Notes: generated by a model from the sequence alone, not told the origin. Shown: positions 1 to 12,208, numbered from the stretch's first letter. The stretch: 64,000 nt of DNA from Riptortus pedestris (GCA_019009955.1 CM032233.1:93534501-93598500); one strand, 5' to 3'. Numbers and translations are program-made.

Positions 1-370
1 TGCTCAGAAGGAAATTATAGGCCTAATGGCTAATTCATTTTTTTTAAGCCATTAGTTGGGATGTTTACCCATTATTTTGGATGTGTTTTAACGTCATACC
101 TAGGAGAATTATATTTTTTAATATGGGCTAATACAAATAATATAATTAATCAATAGGGCTATGTGGGGCTAAGCTTATGACCATCGGTAAGTGTCCTAAG
201 GAAAGGAAGTTTTTCCTCTTTCCTAGAAGGAACTGTATTTTATTATATGGCCATCTGTGGGATATTCAAATTTTAAAGTAGGGCTAATTCAGTCTGGATG
301 GATGGATGGGTTAGCAGCCTAAAGATGGGAAGTTTTACCTCGTGCCTAGGAGGGCTTCTAATTGGTTGGG
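1..370. repeat. Degenerate tandem repeat, about 122-bp period
   Basis: Three diverged units can be aligned by the recurring motifs CCTAGGAG/CCTAGAAG near 100, 223 and 345 and GGCTAA near 28, 167 and 282. The units differ by many substitutions and indels. No coding potential is visible. The array may continue left of the window. Confidence 0.45.
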
Positions 371-373
371 AAA

Positions 374-1745
374 TTATAGATGTTTCTCTTTTGTGGAATC
401 AAGCAAGTGTAGAAAAATTTCCCCGGACATTTTATGATTACACTGGACAGGAGAAGTGGGTATATAAACTACCTTGGTTGATGCCATATATTTTAATTCA
501 AACCCCCTACTATTCCTTTGCTGAGGATAAGATATTTGAGCCATATAATTTAATTTTTCTGGCTGAATAAATTTATTGTCCCGCCTCACATGATTCTTTT
601 TTGGTGAGAAATTAGGAGACTTATTATAACCTGGTCTTTCTCTGCCCCGAACTTGGTTTCTATTTGGATAATAATTAGGTTTATTATAATTATTATTATG
701 GCTCAACCAGTGATTATTATTATTATTGTTATTATTATTATACTGGTCATATTTTCTATTACGAGAGACATCTAGAAAAGATTTTATGTCTTCAATTGAC
801 TTATTAGTAGCTCAGTTAATAGTTCAATATAAGATTTAGTTTCAGTAAAATTGCTATTTGACATATATTGCCCTACGCTGAGTTCAAGTTTTTAGACTCT
901 ATCTATTAATGAGTTTAATTCTCTAAATGTGGCAAGAATTGTATTAAACATAAAAAATGAATGAGTACAATAATTAGCATTTTCCAATATAATTTCAATT
1001 ATTTCAGGTTCATTGTCAGATTTTAAAATTTTGAAGTATTTTTAACATTATCTGCATATTCTCGAAAAGATTTCCCAGCCTTGTGTTGTCTATATATGTA
1101 GTCAATTTTGTACTGAAGTCTTTTACACAGTGTCATACTTTCTAAAAAGGTGTCTAGCCTTTTCAAATGTTAAGTTTAGAAAAGTAAGTAAATGTTTCAA
1201 TACCGCCTGTGGCTGGGAAAATGTTAGTTTCTCAAATATTTTATCGAACCAAGCGGGTTAAGACTTGTTAATTTTGTGCCCCTAAAAATTCTAAAATAGA
1301 ATGAGGGTCCCTTGTCCTCAATGTACATTATTCAAGAGAGCATCAAAATATGGAGGTAATTTTTTCGCAGGTTCAGGAGGTATTCTAAATGCATCTTGTT
1401 TAAATGTATGGAGTTGATGTATTCACTAAAAATTGGGTTGGCTGACCAGATACTCTAGGGTTTGAATTTTCAAGGAAGGCATTTGTTGAAGAATTAAATT
1501 TGTGAAAAGGTTCCCACACACTCCAGCTTGCCTCCTAAGCTCTCCGTAAGCTTGAAAAAAATAAGTAGGGAACTCAGATTTTAATTGCAAAAGGTTCTTC
1601 TCAAGCTGTAATTATACTAATATCTCTAAAGTCTCAGCGTTAATTGAAGAGTCATTTATGTGGTGGTCGTGTTCGACATTCAAACTGGGATGTTCAAGAT
1701 CTATAATGATAAAAGAGGAAACTGCGGTAAAAATACAACAGGACA
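374..1745 (-). pseudogene. Possible retrotransposon gag-like remnant
   Basis: On the minus strand, pieces of frame between about 1400 and 800 give a hydrophobic, helix-rich sequence with segments such as RIPPEPAKKLPPYFDALL, FDKIFEKLTFSQPQAVLKHL and NEPEIIEIILENANY, broken by stops. An Asn/Lys/Arg-rich open stretch (374-706, 110 codons) follows, resembling the basic tail of some gag proteins. The order, a capsid-like helical part followed by a basic tail, is what suggests gag. No zinc knuckle (CCHC) is seen and no pol is attached, so this could also be a decayed host gene. Weak call. Confidence 0.22.
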
Positions 1746-2059
1746 GAAAACAAAATTATATTGAACTTCCTAAGGACCAATTATACTAAATTGGATAACT
1801 AATTAATTATTGCTAAATAATTAATTTATAAATTAGCGATATATGCGCTTCTCGTCAATACGCTCGGCAAATTACGTAGCGTATAATAAAAAAAATTAAT
1901 GCCGATAAGAAAGCTCAGCTATTATTAGTAGTGAGTCAAGAAATTATTGTGGATATTCAAAAAACGTTGAAAACCACGCTCTGCTACCACTTTTAGCGAT
2001 TTGGTTGCGGTAATAGGCAGTGGAAGCTGTAAAAATATAAAAAAATCCCACAATCAAAT
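1746..2059. other. No feature recognised
   Basis: AT-rich DNA with stops in all frames and no repeat shared with the rest of the window that I could see. Confidence 0.5.
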
Positions 2060-2341
2060 CACTTAAAAAGGGTTAGAACCGCCAATATAAATGATACTGT
2101 TGTCATACCTGTCGGTGGAGACCGTCGTCACTGGCTGATGGTCGAGTACAGCTGGCAAGCGCTTTCGATGCGATGGCACCATCTTCAAGCCCGTCAAAAC
2201 GTTGTACTTCACACACGTGTAAGTACAACTTTTTGACGGGCTTGAAGATGGTGCCATTACATCGAAAGCGCTTGCCAGCTGTACTCGACCATCAGCCAGT
2301 GACGACGGTCTCCACCGACAGGTATGACAACACTTAAAAAG
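2060..2341. mobile_element. Foldback element copy 1 with 11-bp target duplication
   Basis: A near-perfect inverted repeat has arms of roughly 115 bp (about 2098-2212 and 2218-2330) around a loop of only a few bases. The direct repeat CACTTAAAAAG flanks it at 2060-2070 and 2331-2341 and looks like an 11-bp target-site duplication, so the element proper is about 2071-2330. The left arm has 27 extra bases (GGTTAGAACCGCC...) absent from the right arm. These extra bases occur, inverted, at the right end of the related copy at 31835-32348. No transposase is present; it is a non-autonomous foldback or MITE-like unit of unknown superfamily. A 64-codon open frame across it is partly shared with copy 2. 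Confidence 0.75.
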
Positions 2342-3294
2342 AATTTATAAAGGGTTTTACCAACAATCGACTCTTGACGAAGTTAAATAAATATAAATTT
2401 ATTTATAATTGAAAAAAACACCAATAATAATTATAAAATTGAAAATGAGACAGGTATCTTTGAAGCAATATAATGGGGACACTTATGTCTAATTAAACTT
2501 AGCTGATTTCAAGTAGTCTCTCTAAGAGCAGGATCGGCCGTGAAGATGTACCAGCTGACAGCTGAAGGATTAGCAAGGCCTGACAGGCCAGGACCTCTCC
2601 TCCAGGATGTCTGAGAACCGACTGTCCTAATCCCTTCGCGAGATCGCCCTTTAGTAGCCTGAGCCAATGATCAACTTTGCACCCGTCGATTTGCCCAAAA
2701 AGACTACTTAACGTAATTTAATTATCCTAATTCATCGCGAATATTATTCAGTGTATAGACTTTAAGAGCAGTGAATGTTATTATAAAAATATATTGACGT
2801 TAACTACCAAAATTCTAGACCTTATGGGGATAAAAAAATATAAAATATATGGTCATATTATGGCTGGTAGATGTAATGGAATCTCAGGTTCATTACAATA
2901 TATATGTGTGTGTGTGTCAGAAACTTTTTAGTTTTGTATTTTTATTTATTTTACATTAATTGTCTTGGTATACATCAGCCTGTTCTTTCTCTAGAAATCT
3001 TGGCTTTTAACCCTCGGCGAGCGCGGAACCTCGCAGTTCTGTTTTATTTGTATAAAATACACAAAATTCTTTACTGTTAAACAAAATACAATAAAAAAAT
3101 GTTGCTTCCTTGTTGAAATAAACATTTAATACCTTAAAGTGAGTTCCTACAATTTATAATCTTCCGTTGAAATGTTTGCCCTAACTGCAGTAGGCCTGTG
3201 AGGTCCTCGTGCTCGTTTATGTAACTTCCAAACTGCGCCCTCTCGAGGGTTGAACCGGTACACAAAGACTACATTTTAAATATTTCATTCACCC
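2342..3294. other. No gene recognised; short GC-richer island
   Basis: Mostly AT-rich. A GC-richer stretch at about 2525-2700 stands out from its flanks, and a short (TG)n occurs at 2908-2917. I could not match either to a gene or to a repeat elsewhere in the window. Confidence 0.4.
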
Positions 3295-4255
3295 AATCAG
3301 TCCTACTGTCTTACCTATTTTGATTTTAACGATAGCTTCCTCCAGTTCTTCTTCATAAAAGTAGACGTCTTCGACCCGCACATCCACTACATCCCACGGC
3401 TCGTCATATTTTACTTCCAGCAGATCTTTGAAATGCTCCCTACATCTTGAGATGGTCATGCCAGATGATATCTGCTTTTCTGCCCTTGATTCCTTTCAGA
3501 TTGGTCGGTCGATCCATTGTCATTCCTTTGAGAACATTATAAAAGATTCTCAGATTTTCTTTTGCATTTTCGTAAAGCTTCTACCCAAAGTCTTCCCAAG
3601 CTTTTCTTTTTGCTTCGAACACTTTTAATTTGGCTTCTTCCCTTTGATCCTTGTATACTTCGTGAGCAGCGGGAGCCCTTAGTCTCAAGAGCTTCTTCCA
3701 AGCAGCCATCTTTTCTTGAATCGCCAATTTGAGGTCCTCTGCTCACCAAGCAGTTCTTTTGGTACCAAATCCAGTGCTCTTCTCACCAAATACCAATTTC
3801 GAGGCATTCAGGAAGACCTCCTTGAAAGCTGACCACCTCCTATCTATGCATATCGTCACAATTCCATGGTCTGTTGTCATCTTTCTTTCTTTCTTCTGGG
3901 AAATAAGTCGCCATTCCATCCTGCTTTAAGCGGTATGATTTGAATACTCTCTTCTTGGGATTATTGTGTATTTTCCGTGTGCTCGCATCGTTCCAGCATT
4001 TATTCATCAGGAGGGGATAATGACCGTTTCCAATGTCAAATCTATTAACTCTGGTGTCCTTTAGTTGCCGAACTTCTTCTTTTTTTCTGAGCAGAATATA
4101 ATCTATTACTGAATTTTCACTCCTCCCTGGTTCTCCTCTTGTGTACTTATGAATTTCCTTATGGGGAAGAGAGTGTTCGGTATAACCAGGCCGTTTACCG
4201 CGTTAAAACTCAATATGAGTTCCCCTTTGTCATTGGGGCTGCCAACTCCCTACGC
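3295..4255 (-). pseudogene. Non-LTR retrotransposon fragment: endonuclease end and start of reverse transcriptase
   Basis: Read on the minus strand, the 4255-4000 end contains NSVIDYILLRKKEEVRQLKD followed by TRVNRFDIGNGHYPLL. This matches the C-terminal part of an apurinic-type LINE endonuclease, where the usual GSDH is here GNGH. About 200 codons of basic, helix-rich linker follow (partly the open frame 3537-3749). Near 3350-3297 the start of the RT domain appears as EELEEAIVKIKIGKTVGL, equivalent to the common A-I-x-K-h-K-x-G-K-A-x-G motif. Frames are interrupted by stops, and the RT palm is missing where the copy stops at about 3295. It belongs to the ORF2 of a RTE/CR1/Jockey-like LINE, clade undetermined, and is dead. 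Confidence 0.65.
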
Positions 4256-4344
4256 CTATAGCTATAAATGATATTTTATATTTGATATACATACGAAGAA
4301 CCATATCTGTATCTAAGAAAAATCTACCTGATTTCATCCTATAA

Positions 4345-5230
4345 CTCCAATTTTCTAATCATGTTCCATTCCAAAGTTTTTTGGGAACCCAAAGGAGAGT
4401 CAAGAATAAAAATTTGGTTGCTACCGCCAGCTTTAAATTATGAACTTTTAGAACTAAAGAAAAAATTTCTATGTAACATTTGGGTCTTTACAGATGCTTC
4501 CAAAGCTGGAAATTCATCTTGTGAATGCTCCAGTATTATTAGGACAAAGCGAAGGAAGTGAAGTATAAGCACTGTAAATTCATATTTGCCTCTGGTTAAT
4601 GGCATAAACCTAGTTATGAGACAGAACAAGTGAGATTAGAATCATTTGTAATTGCCACGGACTTTTACAGCTCGCTCGAAAGTCTTGCCAAACCATAGTC
4701 ACGCTGTCACTATTAAAAGGCGAAATATAAACCTCAAAGAAAAACATATCGCTTGTTTGGCTTCCTTCAAATCTTAGTTTGTAAGATTTTGAGATTTGGG
4801 AGCTCGTAGTGCACGAAAAGATTGTTATGGCGGTAACATAATTGTCTCCAGACTACTGGAAACAGGAATTAAAAAAAAAAATTACTCATATTTAAAATGT
4901 GGGAGTCTGACTGGTACAAGAAAACTGGAAATAAGCTGCAACAAATTAATGAAACTATCGAACCATGGAATACTGCAGACCGAAAACCCGAAACGAGGGG
5001 GCTCATTCTTGCTCGTATTCAAATTGGACACACTAAATTAATCCATAGTTATCTATATATCTGTGACGTTTAGCAAGCAGTGTCACAACTTTTACTAGCT
5101 TGTGAAAAATACTATTGTCCTAGAGAAGTGATAATCATTAAATCAAGTTTAAAAGAACTCATTGGAGACGAATAAGAAGATATAAAAAAGCTTATGACTT
5201 TCTTGAAAGAGACTCATTTATCCCCCTTTA
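4345..5230 (+). pseudogene. I/Jockey-type LINE fragment: RNase H and C-terminal tail
   Basis: A plus-strand remnant of the end of a LINE ORF2. An RNase H-like start (VFTDASKAGNS) is near 4480 and a second RNase H-like segment (VIATDFYSSLESLAK) is near 4650. The tail after about 4880 reads like the conserved end of I- and Jockey-clade proteins: NKLQQINETIEPWN, then a stretch ending RIQIGHTKLIHSYL near 5010-5055. In-frame stops and frameshifts separate the pieces. It lies tail-to-tail with the preceding minus-strand LINE fragment. The conserved R-x-x-I-G-H-T-x-L-x-H-S-Y-L signature makes the assignment firm at the level of LINE C-terminus; the clade is inferred. Confidence 0.7.
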
Positions 5231-5234
5231 TTTA

Positions 5235-5562
5235 TTGATGTAGATCAACCTATTGCTAATGACTTAACAGTAGATGCGGTATAATGTAACAAACAAATAA
5301 ATAAACTGGTGGAAAAAAATTGTATCAATTTATGCCCTTGAAAAGTCCCTAAGTTTAACAATCTTTTTTTTTAAAAAAAATAAATAAATAAAAAAAACCT
5401 GGTAGAAGTTCTTAAAAGTTCCTAGGTTTAGAGCAATGTGTGTTCTTGACGTTGAAAATAAAGCACTTGGATTCTAGCATATTAGGCACAGTAAACATGT
5501 ACCAATAATTGTTTATTTTACAGGTAGAGGGAAAATATTCTGTTTCCCTGAGACCTGAATTA
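5235..5562. other. No feature recognised
   Basis: AT-rich with poly(T)/poly(A) tracts near 5364-5395. No repeat or coding signal seen. Confidence 0.45.
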
Positions 5563-6383
5563 CAAAAAGTCGGTCACGTAGGGGCTGTGTAAACTAAGCA
5601 GATTTCCCACGTGCGTTAGTGGGGGTGGGTTTACTGAAGGCTGAAAACAAGTAAGTACGAATAACTCGCATAATACTTGAATTACGAAAAAATGCATAGA
5701 ATAACAATTATAGAACATCAATAGTTTAACAAGATTGGTTCTATAACATTTTACGATCCGAGTCATAATAACGGAGGTATTTTGAATTTTCGACCCCCCC
5801 CCACCCACTCTAAACCCCCACCATTCCAAGTCACATTTCAGTCAATAACATGATAGCCTTGACTGAAACGGTTAAATATCGAGTATCATAGAGATCAAAT
5901 AAACATTTTCGAGTAAAGAACGAAAAATCTTAATTGATGACGACTTCTTCACGTCGTAATAGCATGTATCACACAAAGTAAACGTTCAAGGAAAACCATA
6001 TTTGGAATTCAACCTTAGAATGAAGTTGTTCATAATAAAACAGCTTATTGTTAATATAACAAGAGTAGGAGTAGGGGTTTACTGAAGGCTGAAATGAAAA
6101 AATGCAAACATCTCTGTTATATTGATTATTAAGATAATAAAAAACCACATATAACAACATTCATGGAACATTACATTTTCAATAAGATTGGTCATATTCA
6201 CATTCTCGATCCGATGTATAATAATGGAGTTAGTTAGAATTTTCGAAATTCCCCCCTTTCTAAACCCCTCTCTCTCAGTGGTCCGATTTCTGCCATTAAC
6301 GAACGCGATCTTTCTTTTTTCCTAAGACGATTAAATATCGAGTTTGGTAACGATACTAGAGCGTTAATAGACATATACTTATA
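5563..6383 (-). mobile_element. Family A (HINE-like) copy
   Basis: Starts with the inverted 3' terminus of the family: AAAAAGT, a damaged hairpin (ACGTAGGGGCTGTGT) and the sub-terminal repeat AGCAGATTTCCC at about 5608-5619. It runs through two blocks of the body, the second starting near 6060, so the internal segment is partly duplicated. It ends at the central junction GCGTTAATAGACATATA, where a Helitron end begins at 6384. The other half of the element is missing. Confidence 0.7.
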
Positions 6384-6700
6384 CTAGCTAAGGTACCCCG
6401 CTTCGCTCGGGAAATCATTTGAGGCTGAATGATGGCATTCTTTTTGGCAAGGCTTGAATGTGTACAACTACACTTCCCGTCTGGGTGTATTGTTTTCCCA
6501 TAAGGGTCAGATAGGGGTATTATAGATTAGAAATTTTAGTTTTGATGAATAAATGAAAATAAGTCCCTAATCAATCTCCCTACATTGTTTGATCCACCAT
6601 CAATAATTCAAATCATAATCATGGATAGCGTTTATAATAAATAAATATCATCTATAATGTACATATTTGCTGTCAAAAACAAATCCGAGTACCTATTGTG
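6384..6700 (-). mobile_element. Helitron 3' end fragment, variant subfamily
   Basis: On the minus strand the terminus reads CCCGAGCGAAGCGGGG, a short spacer, then CTAG followed by T. That is a hairpin followed by CTRR-T as in canonical Helitrons. The body matches, in opposite orientation, the segment at about 59560-59878 (shared blocks around GAATGATG and ATCATGGATAG). Similarity fades near 6700. It sits at the TA-rich centre of the flanking family A copy. Confidence 0.65.
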
Positions 6701-7224
6701 GAGCTTAGTTATATATATAATAGTAAATGTGGGTAGAAAGCAAATACAACATTTCGCAGGAAACAAATTAACATAATTAGCTGTGTTAGCCTCCCGACAG
6801 CTCCCGCTCCCGCTTGAGAGTTTTCAACATTGCTTTACTTAAATCATTTATCCAAAACACGAAAAATTCGATTTTTCTAGTAATTTACATACCTGTTTAA
6901 ATAAATAACAGTGGTGCCCTTAAAAAAACTGTAATTTATATTCTAAACGCGAGGTGAGGGAAGGAGATTGCTACTTGCACCCCCCCCCCCCCCCGCAACC
7001 AGAAATGATATTCAGTTAAAACGCATATTGCCTTTTGTTATAATGACATAACCAAGTAGCGTTTAATAGCGATGGATAGTCATTTCAATAACGCCAACAT
7101 GTCGGAGGAAATAGGATAATTTCTACCACTATTTAAGAGTTTGATTCCGCACGACTTCTGCTATAACACGATATGGAAATGTCCATCGATCCTTCCTAGT
7201 AGATGACGAAAATGAGGTCCTTTG
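6701..7224. other. No gene recognised; poly(C) tract
   Basis: AT-rich DNA with a run of C at about 6981-6994. No coding signal. The right end (7160-7210) carries a diverged fragment of the family A left arm (CCATCGATCCT...GACGAAAATGAGGTCC). Confidence 0.4.
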
Positions 7225-7875
7225 AAATTATATATATATATTTGTTTGTTATCTCTCTAGCGGTCGCAATTTTGGTTTAATCGTTATCAAACTCGATATA
7301 TAAGCGTTTTATGTAAAAAGAAAGATCAAGATGGTTAACGCCTGAAATCAGACTATGGGGAGGGGAAGGAATTCCGGGGCTTAAAGGGAAAGAATTTCGA
7401 AAATTCAAAATATCTTCGTTATTATACATCTGATCGAAAAAATGTATGGAACCATTGTTATTGCAAACATAATTATCTATAAATGTTGTTATGTATGTTT
7501 TTTCAATATCTTGATTAACCGAGATTTGCATTTTATTGTTTTCGGCCTTCAGTAAACCCCCACTCCTACTCATGACATATTAACAATAATCGGTTATATT
7601 ATGAAGGACTTTATTTGAAGCCTAAATACCAAATAACCTTTACGTTTTGAGATAAATGCCAATACGTGACCCACGTGGGAAATCTGCTCAGTTAACGCAG
7701 CCCCTGCGTGACGGACTTTTTTAATTTTCAGCCTTCAGTAAGGTTACACTTCAACTCATCCGTTTTTTTGTTGTTTTTTTTTAGAAGTATATGTTGAGAA
7801 GAGATCAATATGGTGTTATAACAGGAGTTGGGAAATGTGCTTAGTTTACTTAGCCCCTGCGTGACGGACTTTATT
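7225..7875 (+). mobile_element. Family A right half with two 3' termini
   Basis: Begins at the central junction (short TA tract, TTTGTTTGTTA, TCTCTAGCGGTCGC) and runs through the family body. It contains one 3' terminus at about 7670-7718 (GTGGGAAATCTGCT, then the GCAGCCCCTGC hairpin) and a second at about 7828-7875. The duplicated terminus resembles the arrangement at 62325-62485. Confidence 0.7.
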
Positions 7876-9095
7876 CGGTTGAAAAGTGGTACTCATAAAT
7901 TATATGTGGGGAAATAAGTGTAAAGCGTTAAGGGGGGGGGGTAATGAATACAAATGTGTGGGAAGAGGAAGTGATTGGTTATGAGTTAGCGGCTAGAGGG
8001 TAGTATGGTTGGAGAAGGCACGCGCCCACCTTGGCTTATCGCCCTTCTCCCACGGCCTACACCCCTCTGCACCCGCCTCTTATCGCTAAACACTCTTACT
8101 CGATACCCCCTTTCTTCCAATTAATAGCCTAATCGGTTTTTTATCAGCAGATTTATATTTATTTATTACCTTTAACACAGCAGGATCTGCAAATAAAAAA
8201 TAACGCAGTTCTCCACAAATCTCAGAATGAATGTAATTGCATTTTCGAACTTGCGATTGGAAGTTACGTAACTAGCTGGATAGGGTTCTTGTTAACTAGC
8301 TGTTAGCAGGGGTCGAAACTGTTATTCGCATTTGGCAGGAAATAAGTTGGTAAAAAGAAAAAAAAAACATATCTGGATTTAAGCTAAAAATAACATTTTT
8401 CATGATATTTCATCTTATTGTTAATAGGGGATGAGTAGGAATAACGGTAGATGTGATTTTGTGGCTACATTAGTTTATTCCCGAGGTTTAAGTAAAAGTA
8501 AGCTGAGAGAACGTTTTTTACCAGCCGATTTCTTTGCCAGTATCTTTGTGAGTTATTGAAGATCGGTATTCAAGAACGTCTTGATTTGAGGAAGGTTAGT
8601 GGATTTTTCTTATTCCCTATTTGGCGGAATAGCGGTGACTCGCCTTGTCTCTAGCTTCTAATCCTTAGCGCCTTTCTTCGAAGTTTGTTTATGCTTTAGA
8701 GGCTTAGAGTGAATTTTATATGTTTTGTTTTTTTAGTTTAATGAATGAATGTGTGAATGTATATCTTCCTATACCTTCGCGTACATATTTTTCTTTAACA
8801 TTTAATGTATTTCTCCGTATCAATTATTACTCTATCCTGTTTGGGGTTCTATTTTCTCCAGATACCTCCTATCATTTATTTACTTTATTATTTTGCATTT
8901 TCCCCTGTCCTTTTATTTTTTTGCGTACATCTAACTAGGTCTGTGTCTCTCTGTTCCTTTCTAAGTTCACTTTTAAATTTGTTTATTAAGTTGAGTATAT
9001 GCTTTGACAATCGCTGTGGTCTCTGGTATGGGTTGACGCCAATCGTCAGGCTTCCGATTGGCATTGATGATGTTGCCACCAATGTTTTATCTTGT
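7876..9095. other. No gene recognised
   Basis: Intergenic-looking DNA with a G run at about 7933-7941, a GC-richer stretch at 7990-8080 and T-rich sequence at 8720-8935. The open frames here (60-110 codons) are Phe/Leu/Ser-rich products of T-rich DNA without domain signatures. Confidence 0.45.
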
Positions 9096-9870
9096 ACTCT
9101 GTCCTCCTCTGTCAGGAGGATATTTGCTTAGCATCCTTGGATGCCAAAAATGCTTCTGTTTCGGCCAGTCGCCATGCGGTCCTGGCTATGGCTTGGCTCG
9201 TGGTCTTCCTGAAGAATTTCTTAGAGATCTTGACTGCATTTATGTGGAGATAGCCTCTTGTTCTGTGTGGTGGTCGGCGTTTGAGGAACATTTTGCCTGG
9301 TCGTGGGGTGCTGGGGCCAGAGTGACACACTTTCGCCGATTTAATTCAATATGGTCCGATTATGTAATTGAAGCATCACGGACCCGAGTCGGTTTCCTAT
9401 TGGGCACTGTCGTTTATTGCCTGCGACGACCTACTTTTTCTAACAATCTCGGAACAAGGTCCCAACGTACCTTTGAAGCAGCTGGGAAGTGTTGGACTTT
9501 GAGAGAAGTTTGTCGGGTTGGATTTTATGTGCTCAGGCCGACGTAGAATTGCCAAGGTTTGCCCGGTTTCGGGCTAAGGGTTTCCGAACAGCCTGTTCGT
9601 GCACTACCGTGTACCTAGACGTTCCGTTTGACTCATCGTGTTGCGGAGCCTTTTGTGCTAAACTAGATGGACGTCTTGTCTAAGATTAATGCAGCACCAC
9701 TAAAACCACAGCAGAATATGGAAGCTTGGAGGACCTATGTTCTACCCCGGTGGTTCAACGGGCTAGTGCTTGGAAAGATCAACCCGGTTGAACTCTGTCG
9801 ATTGGATGTGGGTATAAGAGCTTTTGTTCGCAATCATCCATTTATTCCAATACAATTGTACAGTTGAATG
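9096..9870 (+). pseudogene. R2/NeSL-like LINE reverse transcriptase remnant
   Basis: Plus-strand pieces in different frames follow the order of an R2-type RT. SLDAKNASVSASRHAVLA (about 9135-9190) corresponds to the first catalytic Asp block. ARGLPEEFLRDLDCIYVE follows in a second frame (about 9200-9250). YLDVPFDSS (about 9613) corresponds to the YLGVxFDxxG block. INAAPLKPQQNMEAWRTYVL and LDVGIRAFVRNH (9690-9840) correspond to the thumb motif APLKPQQ and the L-D-x-x-I-R-x-x-V block. At least three frameshifts and stops; the YxDD core is not recognisable. APLKPQQ is characteristic of R2-like site-specific or restriction-like-endonuclease LINEs. No 28S flank is present. Confidence 0.65.
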
Positions 9871-10225
9871 TTTATTGGAAGAATATTGACGAATTTATTA
9901 TTGCTCTTGGGATCAAATAAATCTAATTTCCAGTCAAAATTAAAGGATTTCATCATCTCAGCATCCGGAAAAAAAGTACGATAGACCTATTTCAAAGATA
10001 ATTTTGCTGGCTAAAACTTTTATGTCGCAGCTTTCTTCAATAGAATGTGCCGTTTCTAAAACAAAGATTTATGCATTTTGTGGCTAAAGGATGCATCAAA
10101 TCAAAACATTCACCAATATAAACTCGTTTTAGAATTTCCTACAAAAATCTGTCATAAAAAGTACGGCATTCCATTGAAAATTCCAAAGTTATGTTCGCAG
10201 GAGAAGTACTGGAGAAACTATCATA

Positions 10226-10320
10226 TATTATATATGATGGATAATATTAAGTGCCACGGATGTGTTACGTTAAGGAATACATCCGGGTAAGAACGCGTTT
10301 TGGGTGCTTGTACTGCTATT
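10226..10320 (+). repeat. Direct repeat unit 1 of a pair about 570 bp apart
   Basis: Shares ATGATGGATAATATTAAGTG, then the block CATCCG(G/T)GTAAGAAC and CGTTTTGGGT, with about 10813-10890. No coding or RNA gene signature recognised. Confidence 0.5.
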
Positions 10321-10812
10321 ATAATGTCCTTTATGGAAAATAAAGGGGTTAGGCATCCCTTATTGAGTAATATATATTCTTATGGAACACTATTTAGCAA
10401 TCAAAAGTTGGAAGTCAAGTAATCAATCTAAGAAACGTTTTAGGTCCAAGAAATACATTTTAAACACAATTTATTCATTAAATTGTTCCGATAAAATCAG
10501 TATTAACGAAGGTGTTGAGGAACATAAGTAAGTTTTGAAAGTTTATTGAGGAGTATAAGTTTTGTCTCCCAAGTATCAAGCCCCCCTGTCTAAATTTCAT
10601 AATTCTATCTAGGCGACTCTCTTGGAATATTAACGAAATCTATTTAGCTACCGGAAGTAACAAGCCAAAATTTTAAAAACATATCCCCACTGAATTTAAA
10701 TAGAAAATCAGACAAAACTTAGTGTTTTATTTATATAAATGTATTCTTATTTTGTTTTATATGTAGTATAATTATGTATGTTTATTTCTTCTGGTTCTTA
10801 TTTAATTTTACG

Positions 10813-10890
10813 TTATGATGGATAATATTAAGTGCTACGGATCCAATGGCAAACATCCGTGTAAGAACTCGTTTTGGGTACTGGCACCAG
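10813..10890 (+). repeat. Direct repeat unit 2 of the pair
   Basis: Diverged copy of 10226-10320 with the same order of blocks. The DNA between the units (10321-10812) has no other recognisable feature. Confidence 0.5.
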
Positions 10891-10949
10891 CTTTACTAAT
10901 GCCCTATAGACAATCAAAGGATCACTTATTATTTGAGAGTTTTGTAAGT

Positions 10950-11960
10950 CATTTGACCCTCTGAATTCTCAGACATTTAGTTAGAGGAAGTGACGGAAGT
11001 GACCTAATTTCTAGTTTATGTTAGTATTCTTTTTTTGTTATTTTGTTTAAGGCCCACATAAACAATTAAAAAGCACAGATATGTTCTAACTCAAGACAAT
11101 TCATACCGTCCTTAATAAATATACTGGCACAGTAGCAGTGAATTTATTCAGACTACAATTTGATATCTCCATGAAATGATTCATCATTATATTATTCATT
11201 GTTAGGATTGAAACTATTTGTCTGACTCCATACTGTCTGTATGTAATTCGATATAACTTCAGCACGTCGTGTGGGTCATTGCCTTATTGTTATTGAAGGA
11301 GTTCCGATAACTGAAAGTACTTCAAATAAATAGTAATTGCGATATAGCACAGATAAATGCTTTCTATGATACCCTTTACTTATGCGCATGGATGGATTCT
11401 TCAAACAGCCACCTCACATTTCCAGTCTTGGACATCTTTTTTCTCAAGAGTGATGGGGGATTACTATCTATAACTCCAGAATTCACGAAGTCTTCCAAGT
11501 AATCAATTCTCTTCACGGTTTTCGTCCGATATTTGGAATAGTTACTCTATTTACATATCTACTGGCGTTTTACAATAAATATTTAGTAGAAGTGTGAGAT
11601 TAGGTCCTCTGACTCCAGAATTTAGAAATCGTCCCTCTTGGGGAGCCTTTCGAATACTAGAAACGGACATCTCACAATTTTAGACCAGGATATCTAGTTC
11701 CTAAGAAATAATTCAAGATTGGGAATTCTCAGCTCAGAATTCTTGTCCAGTTCCCAAGAAGGGAGTCCCCATGAACACTTCGTGCACCGATCACGCAGCT
11801 TTAAGCTGCAATGTCTTCTTACTCAAGAGTAAGGTTAATTTCGACCCTCTATCTCCAGCATTCCGCATGGTCTTTTTGCAGCAACTGTAGCAACTTTACT
11901 AAAGACAATTCATTCCTTGTTGCAATGAACATTTACACTTTGTCTGTTACTTTATTCAGA
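10950..11960 (-). repeat. Decayed array related to the 118-bp repeat, inverted
   Basis: Recurring blocks such as AACTCCAGAATTCACGAAG (near 11480), GACTCCAGAATTTAGAAA (near 11610) and TCTTGGGGAGCC (near 11640) are the reverse complement of the GGCTCCCTTCGAGGAA...GAATTCTAGAGT blocks of the 13463-14642 array. Similarity is low and the period irregular (roughly 100-120 bp), suggesting an old array. Confidence 0.4.
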
Positions 11961-11984
11961 CTCAATTTGATACCAGTATAAAAT

Positions 11985-12121
11985 GAGCCTTCGGTGTACC
12001 ATTAATTAAAGAACTGTTATATTATGAAGTAATTTTTTTTAAGCCTAAATAACAAATATTGTTCTCATTGAACTTTCACGTATTGAGATAAATGCAATAT
12101 GGGGGAAATCTGCTTCATATA

Positions 12122-12208
<87 letters not shown>

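Noticed and set aside
9058..9546. Single 162-codon gene
   Set aside because: Only part of this frame resembles RT, and the neighbouring RT blocks lie in other frames, so it is a decayed LINE segment.
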